Part shown: positions 1 through 11,800 of the stretch, in pieces
How the letters are laid out: each line of letters begins with the position of its first letter
How positions within the stretch are numbered: position 1 is the stretch's first letter
Assembly: GCF_001949145.1 (NCBI RefSeq)
Contig: NW_019091432.1
Coordinates: forward strand, 706,813 to 770,812
Length of the DNA stretch: 64,000 nt
Source of the DNA: Acanthaster planci
Taxonomy: Eukaryota; Echinodermata; Asteroidea; Valvatida; Acanthasteridae
Direction: 5' to 3'
Notes under the pieces: model-generated
The model's input: the letters and a program-made list of their open reading frames with translations, nothing else
The model's database searches: none
What the model was told of the DNA's origin: nothing
Program-made: the position numbers and the translations under genes

Positions 1-2170
1 TTGTAAAAATTATTTAGTTTCGGCATAACTCGCACGTCCATACTTGATGATGCACGCAGCAACGTAGCAACATTGGTGGCTGATTTCTTCAAAAACAAAA
101 TTTATTCAACCCAAATTTAACTCACAGGGATTGCTATCCAAACAAACGCTACTTTAAGCGTCGTGCAAGTAAGATCTTTTTATTTTTAGGAATGCAATTT
201 GGTACCAATGCGGTGTGCAAAACCGAAACTTCATTATGTACCGGTTCCACCAAGTAGCTTCCATACGTCTTCCGCGGGGCTTCTCCGCATATATTACATG
301 TACGTACAACACAGCCTTACGTGATGACGTCATCAGCGAAAAAAATGCAAACGTCATACGCGGGCGCATTTCTATTTGCCGAAACTGTCTATATTAGGCC
401 AAAAAAGTCTCCGGTTTCTGGTCAGCGCGCGTGTCGTCGTAGACCGGTGCGTCGGCAAAATTTAATTTAAAAAAACTATTTTGTATAAAACGATGTCCAG
501 AAGCTGCCAAATCTGCTTGATTGACTGGAATCCAGCTACTGCGTAATTTTGCGTTTTTTAAATGGGGTACGATTGAGTAATATGTTCTCCAACTTGAAAA
601 AAGCGAGTCCCCGTACAACTCATGCAGCTTTTTAGTTTTGGTAGGTTGGCCGAGGATTGAAAAGCGATCAAGGTAGCGGCCTTGGGGTGGGGGGCACCGT
701 GTTAACTTGGGCGTTGTGGTTTCCTGCTGTTCTTCCGCCGCTGGTTGTCATTCAGGACCTGCGCTCATGCATGCGGTTTTACGTTGGCATTCCTGACTGG
801 CAGGTTGGCTAACGTGAAATGTAGAATTTGGAAATTGTGTGTACGCCACAGAAATGGCAAGCAACATAGTTTGTTGCAAATCTCGATTTTTTGGAAATCT
901 TTATGACGCCTAGAAATTGCACTAACGTGTCAATCGGGGTATCCAGATTTCAAACCATGGCCACGTTTCCTCATTTCATACCTGGGCACATCCGTTGTCA
1001 ATCTCTTGACTTAGTTTTTGAATTTTAATAAATTTAATTCCTTACTCTTGTGATTGATGCCGATCTCCTCTAGCACGCTCAGTAGCTTACGCACTAGGTA
1101 GGACTGATCACGTTCGTGGTGGCATTGATTATTGCGTGTGGTACTGGTGCTGGCAAGCTAGCTCGACAGTGCGCTGTGCTTTTTGTTTTTCATTTGAGCT
1201 ACACCACCCGCCCGCTTGCATCAAAATGAGGGAAGACACACCCACCCTTATGAACAAAGTGCCAACAGCAGCTTGATGCAGTTTTGAGTTGTTGAGGGTC
1301 ACCTCAGGTGCGGAATGTTGGCGTATAAATTCACACTGGCTGACCTCCTTTCGCCCCCATCCCTGCTAATTTTGGGTGGTGTAACTCACTGAGACACACA
1401 GAGCACAGCGCACCGCCTTATTTTTGGTTGTATGGTTGTAGTGGATGTTTTCAAAACATCTCGAAAGCGTTTTACATTTTCATTTGCCGTAGGCCCTAGC
1501 CTTACAATGACCATTAGTTTGTTTGCCTTGCGCATGAGCACCGGGCCCCGTTACGGTGTTGCGCATGCTTATGGAGGCCCTAATATAACGGGATTAAGGT
1601 TTGTATACACGAATACAACACATTCCACAACGCTTTCCTTTTACTGCTGGGGTGTCCTTGGTTAGAATAAACGATGGAATCTCGATAGAGAAGGAAAAAT
1701 AGAGTTTCTTTGACCTTTGACCTAGTGTTATTGAGGACGCCCTAACTGTTAGTTCCAAAATTCGAATGGGTTAGATAGGGCTGAAAAATCTTCACAATGA
1801 GTCAAAATTACTGTACTCGAGGCATTCCACTGCAGGACAGCTTTTTAAATTCATTTTGTTATCATAAATGTTTTACCCGATCTCAAATACCAGCTTCAAC
1901 TGCTAATTTATTTTGGAGTAAAGTGCAACACAGGAGTAGGCCTATAGGGAAGTTCCAATTATGCGTGACATGGGTAGCAAGAGCCTGTCGCAAACTGTAA
2001 GTTGAATTCTGGGCAAAGTAACTTATCATTGCCTACAACATGATAAACATGTGGGCCTACAACAGTGTAGTTGTTAAAGTGAAATAGCAACACACAATAT
2101 GCTGCCCAGAAGTCACATATGCAGTCGATCATGCTGTAGTGTAACTATGAGAAGGAAAATATTCACTCAC
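1..2170. other. Probable first intron of the downstream minus-strand gene
   Basis: No coding exon could be supported here on either strand. If the exon at 2171-2249 is real, this stretch is its first intron read on the minus strand, and the next exon lies beyond the left edge. I looked for a continuation beginning with a valine codon followed by a Phe-Glu-Pro-like motif and did not see one. The first 600 bases are richer in CpG than the rest and contain a palindromic CRE-like site at 322-335, so another regulatory element or an unrecognised exon is possible. The open frames here are short and show no family resemblance. Confidence 0.4.
322..335. promoter_or_regulatory. Palindromic CRE-like site
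   Basis: TGATGACGTCATCA is a perfect 14-base palindrome that contains the full cAMP response element TGACGTCA. CREB/ATF and related bZIP dimers bind this octamer. It sits in a CpG-richer stretch (roughly 270-470), and a second half-site-like ACGTCA follows at about 350. Binding is inferred from the motif only. Confidence 0.35.
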
Positions 2171-2249
2171 CTCGGCTTTTTTCCACCGCCAAGCCGAACG
2201 TCATGCCAGCCAGAAGGCTCACGGCTAGTTGTAAGACGCCACTCGCCAT
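2171..2249 (-). CDS. First coding exon of a putative YeeE/YedE-family membrane protein
   Basis: The exon starts at an ATG in good context (A at -3, G at +4) and encodes 26 residues, beginning MASGVLQLAVSLLAGM and ending GLAVEKSR, followed by the first base (G) of a split codon. A consensus donor, GAG|GTGAGT, follows directly. The segment is a hydrophobic helix ending in a charged Glu-Lys-Ser-Arg turn. From memory of the family, eukaryotic YeeE/YedE (sulphur-transport domain, DUF395) proteins start with a Gly-rich first membrane helix of the form G-x-x-F-G-x-x-x-E-K-S/G-R-V, and the split codon beginning with G would supply the Val. The rest of the gene is outside the window. It lies about 5.5 kb downstream of the CASKIN stop in the same orientation. 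The family call rests on one short segment; another membrane protein with a similar first helix is possible. Confidence 0.45.
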
Positions 2250-2540
2250 TGTGCCGAAGATTTCTCCGAAGGAATCACAAGCAGAGGGATCGTGGAACGG
2301 GACAAAAACAAACCAATTGCGTAAACAGGTCTAAACTCCTCCGTCGAAATGGACGAACAAACAACACGAGTAACCGAGATGTACAACTTCCTAATGATGT
2401 GATGTGACGACACACGACTCGGCCGCCAAGCCAAAAACGTTTTTCGCTCAGGTGCTCAGTGTCGGTGAAGATTATGCATACGTGCGAAATGAGCTTGTGC
2501 GCGCACGCCAGCATCAAGAATCATGACGTTGCCAGATATG
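2250..2540 (-). promoter_or_regulatory. CpG-dense 5' UTR/promoter region of the minus-strand gene at 2249
   Basis: This stretch is much denser in CpG than the surrounding AT-rich DNA, with clusters near 2290-2310, 2340-2370, 2405-2450 and 2480-2535. It lies immediately upstream of the candidate start codon at 2249, so it is the expected place for the transcription start and 5' UTR. I see no clear TATA box. Several overlapping open frames on both strands here are a side effect of the GC-rich composition. Confidence 0.4.
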
Positions 2541-5500
2541 AAACATTGAATTACTAGCCACGCATCACTGGCTTGGAGGTGTGTTGCGATGGAAACATGG
2601 TCGATGCATGGGCCCCAAGGTCAATCACACAAAAACCATACCGGGCCCGTCTGCAAGGTGTAATGTTGAAAGCAATGGTGGGAAGTACACAATGCGTGGT
2701 TCATCTCATCCAGTCCAATTGTCCTCTTGTCAAACGTTCTCTTCCTGTGTTCGATCTGGTACATGCTCACTGCAGCAAACAGCCCTATTTTAATTAATAA
2801 GATAAATTAAAGCATTTTTGTCAATATTTTGATCAAAGTGCTATGCAGCCTTTTCTTATTTCTCAAGCCTATTTTTGAATTTTTTTTTTGTGAAGGCAAA
2901 ATGGCACACCTCACCTGCTTAAGGGGAATAGGTGTGTAACTTAAATACCGTTGTTTGGATCCAAGGAACTTCTTCAAGTACATACACGACAATTAATGGT
3001 GGTCCTCATGACGCACCAAGCCGGCGGTTGCTCAGCTGAAATCACAAATCCGCTTTCAGTTTATCCATTTATAGATCTTAGCTCGCAAAGCTGCCTGACG
3101 TTTCCGGACGTCGAGTGCTCCATTGAATACTCCACCGCGGCTGACTTTTGTAGATCTTTTCTGCATGAACATTCAATTGCCGCGTTTAATCCCATGAAGG
3201 GTGATTCATCAATCGCAGGCGCCGACACAGGGGGGGTAACATTTTTCCGTAAGGATATCCTGTGAAAAAGGGATCGTCTTCATCATGACATCTGAATAAC
3301 CCATCGACCAGCATGAAAGGCTGGCGGTGTTACCACGACACAACTTTCATCCACATCCACATTCATACATACCCGCAAATTAAGAAAACCAAAATGACCC
3401 ATTCGTTCGTTGTTTTACCTCAACTAAATTCTGAAAATGTAAAACATAAGCATTTTTATTAAAAAGGCCGCTGGCTGGAGGAATATCATTTGAAAACAGG
3501 CGTAAAAATTACCGCGGGACTTCCTGACCCCAAGCTACGAAGCTCGATTTTGTTCTTAACTGTTATTTTATTTCATGTGTTTCGTTCATGGCTCGTTTTG
3601 TTTTATATCTCGCTTTTCTCAAATAGCCTCCATTACTTTTTGGGTGTTTCGTGATATAGGAAAAAGCTGTTTTACAAGCAGGCAGACGCGGAATTTATTG
3701 AATGCACTTTGTTTTGAAAACCATAGGACTATAAACCAATAAAGCCATGCCACTTGTGTAGCTGCGCTTGTGCTATTTGAATTTGGCGAGAACAGCACTC
3801 AATGTTTCTCTTTGTGGAACTAAACCTAAAATAAAAGAAATAGGCAAATTTGCAAGAAATTACTTTCCTTTCTCAGGAAGCCCCAGAATTTCTTTTATTA
3901 GTTCACTTTTTAATCATCTATATATCAAACACAGTGTCAATGAAGTAATTTTCTGTACAATAATAACATAATACATAATATTGGTACACTGATAGATAAC
4001 ATGTTCAAATAAAAATCAGGTCTACTGTACTGCTCATTTTGTGAAACAAAAATACTGTCGGCAATTACGTACGACCTTAAAAATTTAACTTTGCACACAC
4101 CTTGCATAATCTGTAACGGTTTCCGTTCACGCTGTACAAGTTAGCCGTGTCGTGTTCTATACCTCCTGGCTAATAATATTTTGTGTCCTTATGGACTCTA
4201 GTTAATGTACTGTGGTTCCACAGCCAAACCAACACATCACGTTCAGACACAATTTACACATACCACAAAGATTGCAATACGTACACAGTGTTTGTATAGT
4301 ATAGATACAAGTTAACTATCATACATTTTTAGCCGTAGTATATAACATAACTTATAGTACAGCTGTTTATGTAATCATACTTATTCGTTTCAGAGAGGTT
4401 TCGATGTTTTATAAATACGCACGCGAGCAGTCAGTTGCTAAGAGTATACATGTGTAATACAAAACGAAATTGAGTTTAAACAACCGAGGAAAAATTGACA
4501 AAAATCATCATTTCCGAGGAAAAATAAAGAAGGTATAAAATCAAATTTGCGTTCTGCATTTGTAGAAATCGTTTCCCTATCACATCGCCCGCAGAATTAC
4601 GATTCATCAACTAGGCACAAAACACAAGTGCATGGCAGAATTTCCTCTTGCCTCTCTCAGAAATATTCCTCCGCGGATCGGTTTGTGTTAAATTAAACGT
4701 TCAAGGTTTCAAAAAGCAGAGTTCTGTTTTGCGTGTGAAAATTATCCTACTTGCGGTGGCGTGCAGTTTTCAACTTCACTTCATAAGTAGACCTTGCAAC
4801 AGAAGGACTTAAAAGAACTGCACTCCTTTAACGTCTGTTCAAAACTACAAGGAACATAACAGACGAAAAAACTGGACTTTCAACAGAGAGATAAAAGGTC
4901 ATCGCACAATTCAGTCCCTGGCACGTCTCGATACCAAACACACACACCTGCGCGAGCAATCTCTTGAAATCTTTTGGACGACTTAAAATAAGAAAAAAAC
5001 TGCACCACTGCACCAGACTCTATGTAGCTTCTTCTGATGATACATTAGGAATATAATAAAATATCTGGTCATATTTTGGCTTTGACAAGTCGGATATCAG
5101 CTCCAACAAAACACAATGCAGTAGACTACTGAATGTGTCTCAGACTTTTTGCCTCAGAAAAATGGTAATTAATTTTTCAAGGCAAATTTACTTGTGTTTT
5201 AAAGGGCAGAACCAAGTCCCTAGGTTTTCATTTTATTATTGGCGAATAAAACTGAACAATATAAACACACTTTGTATTAACTAATGCTTCTCTAATTCAA
5301 TAATGACATTAAAGAAAGCGTCTTACTGGCAGTGAATAGGGAAAAGTATACAAAAACTGCGAGCTAAGCCAAAAAATCATAACATATATTATTCATTATA
5401 AATAGTATGGAAGCGAAAAATAAAGATTGTTCTTTTTTGGAAATGCCTATACATAAAATATAAGTCATCAGAAAGCCAAACTCACAAGGTAAAAGGATAC

Positions 5501-7773
5501 ATAACTTCGAATTTCATTAAAATCAAATAATTTTTTGTCAATTAAATTTCTTCTCAAGTAAAATCGCTAAAAAACGACTACCGATGAGTCAACAGTAGTA
5601 TTTTGTTATGATTTTGTATTAAAATCTTCAACTCTGACTGGGTTTTGTTCGAACAAGGCAAAACACCGAACAGTGAATGCATGTACATGTACATATACAT
5701 GTACTGTCGTTTGTAACACATCAAATAAAACCATACATTGACGAAGCAAGGACCTGGTGCTACCAAAGAGCGCCCTCTACCACATGCTGTTTCTTTGAAC
5801 CACTGGACCAATTTTTTTTTAATACAAGACGTTTGATACTAGTTTTCTGGAGTTAATGGATGGCCAGTGATTGGTATTTTGAATCGCGTGGATCAATCTG
5901 TTTCAACCTCAAACTGAAATAATAATACAACAAGACAATCAGATTTTAATAGATGATTTTGAATGTTATCTCTGTATCAAAGATGCCGTGATTCATTTTA
6001 AAACATCTTATTTGAATCATGAACGGGAGCAGTCCTATTCTCTTATCTTTGAATTATTTTTTAATGATCGCTGGTTTGACAAATTGCCTGAAACTAGCTT
6101 TCCTCTTAAATCTGTGCATCAAATTGACAGGAGGCAACTGAAAAGATTTCACAGGTCATCTGTCTGAACACAAAGTGTATTCTGGCATTAATGAACAGTC
6201 AATGACCTTTCTTCCCAGGATAACTGCCAGACAGCTTTCCATTTCTGCATAAGATAAATTATTGTTGGCGGCTTTTTGCAGGCATTAGCCATGCGGTAGA
6301 CAGTTGCTTATCCAGATTAGAAGAAAAAGGAACCTTTCAAATCATTTCAGCTTGGTACGGTCTTACATACACTGAGCTGAGATAATGCTTCTAATGAAGA
6401 CATGTGTTTTCCATCAAAAAAAGAATAATCTCTGAAGCATAAATATTGCTTTGCAATTACCAAGGCAATCAAAAGGTGTGTTATTGCAAACAATATGCAA
6501 AGACAAATTGCGTTACTGTATCTGTTTGAGTCTTTTTTTACCAAGTAAGCAATGAAAATGGAAGCAGAGGACTCAAAGATGCATAATTCATTTGATCTCT
6601 CCGACTTTTCAACAGTTTTCACCAGTTACCTGACCAGCTATTAAGACTTCTCGAGGCTATGAACAAAAATTACCCACAGAGGAAGCTCACTGAGTGTATA
6701 CAACGCAGCAAAATCTGCATTAATTTGACAAGGCAGGAAAAGAAAAACGAGTGCTCACCCATTCCCAACTAAAGAATGCTGCGGAGAAGGAAGGACTTCG
6801 TAAATTACTGCATAAAGCCTGCATAGAAGCTGACAGAAAATGTAGAGCCCCAGTGCAATCCACTCAAAATTCCTTGCGCAGATAACTACCACGCGCGGTA
6901 AGGCTGCATCCTAATCTGTTGTCCAGGGCTAGGTCTACACTCCATTGGAAATACAGAGAGATGCTCTCACAACAGACGTAGCCATAGCTCAAGAAGCCCA
7001 CTTTGGACACAGCCTAAGACTGTCCAGGAAAAAGCTGTGCATGTTCACTGAAGGCCAGGCTGAACAAAAGCATCTCCTTGGTACAATTTTGAACCAAATT
7101 CTGGTCACGCTGCAAACAGCCAATGTTATAGAAGATAACACCAGGAAACTCTGCTGCGCTTCCCGAGTACTGTACACGTACCGTGTCAGAGTACCAGCTG
7201 CATAGTCCAACAGTGCATTTTTTTTCCAGATGCTCCGCTACAATGCTTGCAAGTCTCTCAAAAGATACAATTTGTCTTTGAAGTGGACAAACTTGGCATT
7301 ACTGGCATTTAACAACACTTCCACAAGTACTGCTGCTAGCGGACAACTTGCAAATAGAACCGTCTTCACAACATGTGTTTTATATTTTGGCCATTCTAAC
7401 TTCACCATTCAAATGAAAGGTCTTCAACATTTTGGAAATGTTAAGAAGATGATTGTAATGCATTAGGTCAATGAACAGTGGTTCATGTTTAACATTAGGA
7501 TGTACTGTGCAAGATTTCAACCTTCATGTGTTGTGCAAATAATTTAATTCATCATGACTTTTGATGCCACTTTCTTATGGAAGGCAGCACAATGTGCAGT
7601 TAGGTACTTCTGACATGCTTTCATCGTGGGCGGGGTTCAAAAATTAATGTGAGATGGCGACAGACGTTAACTAGACTTCTGACAGCAATCCGAGTGACTA
7701 TAATGTGTATTTATCCCAGGCAGAAAGCCACCTTTAATGCAAATGCTATTACTCCAGGGTTGATGACCGAAGA
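2541..7773. other. Intergenic DNA and CASKIN 3' UTR
   Basis: No coding sequence is recognisable here. The high-coordinate end, just below the CASKIN stop at 7774, must hold its 3' UTR on the minus strand. The first canonical polyadenylation hexamer on that strand (AATAAA, seen as TTTATT on the plus strand) is at 5232-5237, which would give a 3' UTR of about 2.5 kb. ATTAAA variants occur much closer, for example at 7732-7737. More AATAAA sites lie near 3567, 3693 and 3893. A short ATGTAC repeat tract lies at about 5680-5705. The transcript end cannot be decided from sequence alone. Confidence 0.4.
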
Positions 7774-7891
7774 TTAATTCATCATGCTGTCCAAATCAAA
7801 GGTGAGATCGTTGAACATGGACTCAATGTCGTTGAAGATGTCTTTCGAGTCGACTGGCTCTTGGCTGGCTGGCTCTTGGATGGCTAATGGA
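7774..7891 (-). CDS. CASKIN: CASKIN last coding exon: C-terminal domain and stop
   Basis: The exon encodes the end of the protein. It finishes with DIFNDIESMFNDLTFDLDSM plus Met-Asn and a TAA stop (TTA at 7774-7776 on the plus strand). This matches the short conserved Caskin C-terminal domain, an amphipathic acidic/hydrophobic helix that in human Caskin1 has the form D-I-x-x-M-F-D-D-L-x-x-x-L-D-A-M. The acceptor is TTTTACAG|TCC. The first base completes the glycine codon (GG|T) split with the previous exon. A short Glu-Pro-Ala-Ser-Gln-Glu-Pro repeat precedes the helix. Confidence 0.92.
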
Positions 7892-8213
7892 CTGTAAAAT
7901 AAGAATGAATGTTCTTAAAAGATTAACAGAAGAGGGAGGAGTCCATGATGGTTACTCTTTAGAAGTGCAGGCGTTAGTTTGAAAGATCTGTGGCTGGGCA
8001 AAGGAAAATTGAGTCAACATTTCTGATAAAAAAAGACATTTAACATTAAGGAACCAGTGGGCTCCATCTGACATCATCTGCCCGGTGAAACAAATAATCT
8101 TCAGACTGCTGATTAATTACAAGGAGAGTAATGTGAGCGAGGGTGTCCGGCCATTGATAAGGATGACTTCAATCTGATGACAAAAAAATCTGCTGGCATA
8201 AGGCTCAACTTAC
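7892..8213 (-). other. CASKIN: CASKIN intron (322 bp)
   Basis: Phase-2 intron with a GTAAGT donor and a TTTTACAG acceptor. Nothing else is seen in it. Confidence 0.85.
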
Positions 8214-8304
8214 CCAGTCTGAGTGGGCGAGAATGATTTTGTTGGCGACAATCTGGCCTTAGCCGATGCCTCTGCATTGGCAGCAAAGTTAGCCAGTGGG
8301 TCCT
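8214..8304 (-). CDS. CASKIN: CASKIN penultimate coding exon
   Basis: It encodes an Ala-rich segment (DPLANFAANAEASAKARLSP, then TKSFSPTQT) between the proline-rich region and the C-terminal helix. The donor is ACTGG|GTAAGT. The acceptor is ambiguous. CTTCAG at 8336 has the better pyrimidine tract and would add ten residues (LADILNSMGS), but it is phase 0, while the preceding exon ends in phase 1. The CTCAG|AGG acceptor used here restores the frame and a Glu codon. The alternative is a small unseen exon between 8336 and 8887. Confidence 0.75.
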
Positions 8305-8887
8305 CTGAGCCCATGCTGTTCAAAATGTCGGCTAGCTGAAGGGAAACTGTTGGTAAAAGAGTTCCGGTAGAAACGGGATCAATCTCACAGGATAACAAGA
8401 AACATGACAAGTTGGTCTCAGTAAACACCTCACTTGATGGAAATTTTTATTTTTATGTGCCTAAAAGTCTGCTATCAATCCAATTACCGTACAATTTGGC
8501 AACTGGAATGTGGATAAATAAACAGAGTGGCTAATGCTGTCCTCATAATAGAATGGAATACTTCCAGAAAATAATTTTTTTTAAGTATAAGGTATGTACA
8601 CATAGCAATGAACTAGGTGTGCAATATTTATCCCAGAGCTGTTTACAAAGAGAGTGGTGACATGAGTGTCTTAATTGGCACTAAAATGGTGCAATATGCA
8701 TCAGTGCACACCAACAATAAGTACTTAATAGCTGTATATTGTACTGTGCACATAATGAACAGCTGTTTTGGTTCTGAAGTCTGAAGTTGGCACTACTCTC
8801 TCTCTAAACAGCTCCAATCCTTGCCTGGAATATGTTTATCTCTGACTTTCTAATTACTGTGCTGTGCTAATTTGCAGGTACACGTAC
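8305..8887 (-). other. CASKIN: CASKIN intron (583 bp)
   Basis: Phase-1 intron with a GTACGT donor after GGTGAAG. It contains the stronger but out-of-phase acceptor at 8336-8337 and could hide a short exon. Nothing else is recognised. Confidence 0.65.
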
Positions 8888-11800
8888 CTTCACCAAAGCC
8901 TTGCGAGTCTCTCTTCTTCTTGGATGAGGCTGCTTCATCTCGATCTCTCATGACATCGGTCTTGCTCCCTGCTGAGGCTGATTCCCCAATGAAAGGGGCT
9001 CTGCCCAAAGTTTCTGGATGGCTCACCTCCGTCTTGGCCCGGGCAGGGCTCAGCTTCATGGGCTGCTTCTTGATGGTGTCTGTGTTCTCATTTTCAAAGC
9101 CCGACAGGGCAGACTCCATTGTGTCGCTGCTGTCCGACTCCACAGCGGCGTCCTGTCCACCCAGCGTGTCCATCATGTCCAGATCCTGCGAGTAGAAATC
9201 CACATCGTCTGAGTCTTCTAGAGGGGGCGGTGCCACCACGGCTTTCTTTTTCACCGGGGCTTTGACGGCAGCCTTTCCAGTCCTGGACGGTGATTTCACT
9301 GATTTCTCAGGCACCTTCACAGGAGCTTTAACAGGGGATTTTTTGCTCTTTTTGTCAACACTTGGACTTTGCTGGGGTTCTATGGACTGTGCACTGGTAG
9401 CTGTTGCTTCGGACACATTATCCGGCGGAAGGGACAGGCCAGGCGAGGGGGTGCTTGGTTTCCTCTTAATTGTATCAGAGTTGGACTCCCAACCCTCCGA
9501 GACTACAGGTGTCCTGTGCGAGGATTTCTTCTTGCCTGAGCTGGACTTGCTTTTCGGGGCTGTTTGTGGGCCTCCTGCTTGCCTGGACAGTTTCTGTGAC
9601 ACTGGCTGCACTGTCGGTGGAGGTGCTGGGAAGTTGTTGCAGGAGAAAGGGGGGTAAGGAGGTGTGTTGGTCTGCAATGGGGGAGGGGGAGGAAGACCTG
9701 CTTCCTCTGGTAGTGGTGGCGGCGGTAGGTCAAATTCTTGAGATGGTGGAGGCGGCAGCGGGAAATCATCATTTGGCGGGGGTGGGGGTAAATCATCCAC
9801 TGGAGGAGGTGGAGGCATCATTTCTTGCTGAGCTGGGGGTGGGGGTGGCTGGATGGCAGCCTTCATGCGGGGCGCCTTAGGAGACACCTTGGGAGGAAGA
9901 ACTTGCTGTGGAGAAACCTTCTGAGGGGGGGCTTTGGAGAATGGCTCTTCGGAGGAGGGAGCCTTGGGTGGAGAAGCTTGGGGCTGGGGAGCCTGAGGTG
10001 GTGGTGGTGATGCCTGAGGTGGGAGGCTCTGAGGCTTGGGTATCTTTGGAGGTGGCACCTGTGGAGGTGGCACCTGCGGAGGTGGCACCAGCGGAGGTGG
10101 CACCTGCGGAGGTGGCACCTTTTTAGGGCCAACACTAGGCGGATGTGGCTGGCTGTTAAGTACTGGTTCATGGAAGCTGCCCTTGTCACTGCCAAGATTC
10201 TTAGCACCATAGTTTGAAACGAGTCCTGGAAGGCTGACAGGTTTCTGAGCATGGCCTCCATTATCGGGAAAGGGCATTTTTACAGATGAGTTTTGGGTTT
10301 GCATGTTTTGAAAAGAGTTGCCAGAGGTGGGGAAGGAGTCTGAGCCGGGAGGTAGACTCTCAACATTTGTATCAAAGTCTGGCTGCCTTATAGCATCCTC
10401 TTTGGCAGCATATGTTTCAAAGTTGACAGGAGCATCTTTGGCCACGGGTGACTGGTTGTACTCATCCATGTCCGTGAAGGACTTGGACCGGGGCCTGAAA
10501 TCCTCCTCAGAGAAGTTGGGATCAGGCTTCTTAGGAGGTCTTTTCAGGGTGTGGTAGGTGATGGGTGTCGAGTTCTGATCCAAGAACTGCTTCTTCAGCG
10601 AGCGGAAAGTGGCTTTGGTCTGGATCTTAAGGTTGCTGCTCTCCCCGTCAGTGGAGAAATCGACCTGGTTCTGGTCCTCCAACTGACTACCGATATCATA
10701 GTGGCGCGACTTTGGCCGCCAGATGCCTTCCAGGGGTTTGGAGAGGGCTGGCTGGATGATTGGGGCATTTTCCTCCCCTTCCTGGGACATCCTCTTCCAG
10801 AGAAGTTCCATGTTGCCAGGCCGGTCTGATTTGCCGGAGCCGCTGTCTGTGCTTCCACTGCCACCACTTCCTGTGCTTCCTGTTGAGGGAGGTCTCTGAG
10901 AGCTGCTGAGTCCTCCCTCTCGCATGTTGACCTCGGCTTGCTGGGCCCTGCTTTGAGTTTGCTTCTCCTGTTCAATATCAACACCCAGCTTGAACCCACC
11001 CGAGGAAGGTCTCCGACTGGTGTTTAGAAGCAGCTCACCAGATGCAGGCCTGTTACTGGCCATCCTGGGAGGGAGACCCTGAGGAATTTTGAACGTTCCT
11101 CCAGCAGAAGACTGCGACTGGCTATCATCTGACAGCCCACTGGGCTGCCTTTGAGTCGATGCTTTATCGTCAGCCTTGCTTGGCGGCAGCTGAATCGGAA
11201 CAGCTGCTGACTGCTGAGTATCGCTTGTGGTTGCACTTGGCACATGGAAGGATGATTCTGGAGCACTTTTGACCGAACTCTGGGGGTTTAGTCGTGCGCT
11301 TGGGGGCATGCATGCCGCTATGGACTGTTGCATTTCTGCTATCAGTGCAGCGTTTGGTTTTGAAACTGTGGGATTGTGGGAGGGTGTTGAGGATGCTGAT
11401 GACGGAACAGACGCTGAGACACTGGGTGTCCCCAAATCTCTGGAGTATGGTGTCTGTTGATTGGTCCACGTTGGTTGCTGCATGGTAACAGGGCTTGTAG
11501 GCACTGAAGCGCTTCGACTTGGGGTGCTGGTCTGAGAATATGGTCCATATGTCAGGCTAGGCTGCTGCTGCTGATGTACTGGTGTCAGTACGGGTTGGTT
11601 AGTGACACCGTAGGCACTATAATTTACTGTCTGTGCTGGTGTCTCATCGATTACCTTGCTGCTGCTGAACATGCTATGATTTGGCTGACTTGGCGCACTA
11701 GATGTGACAGCCACACCACTAGCTACACTGTTACCAATGCTTCCTTGAGTGAGCGCAGGTACTGTTGGTGGTACAGGGGGACCAATTGCTACCCCAGAAC

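Noticed and set aside
8336-8428. Extension of the penultimate exon through MFTETNLSCF to the upstream frame
   Set aside because: The frame crosses a good acceptor (CTTCAG) and looks like intron; it is also out of phase with the giant exon.
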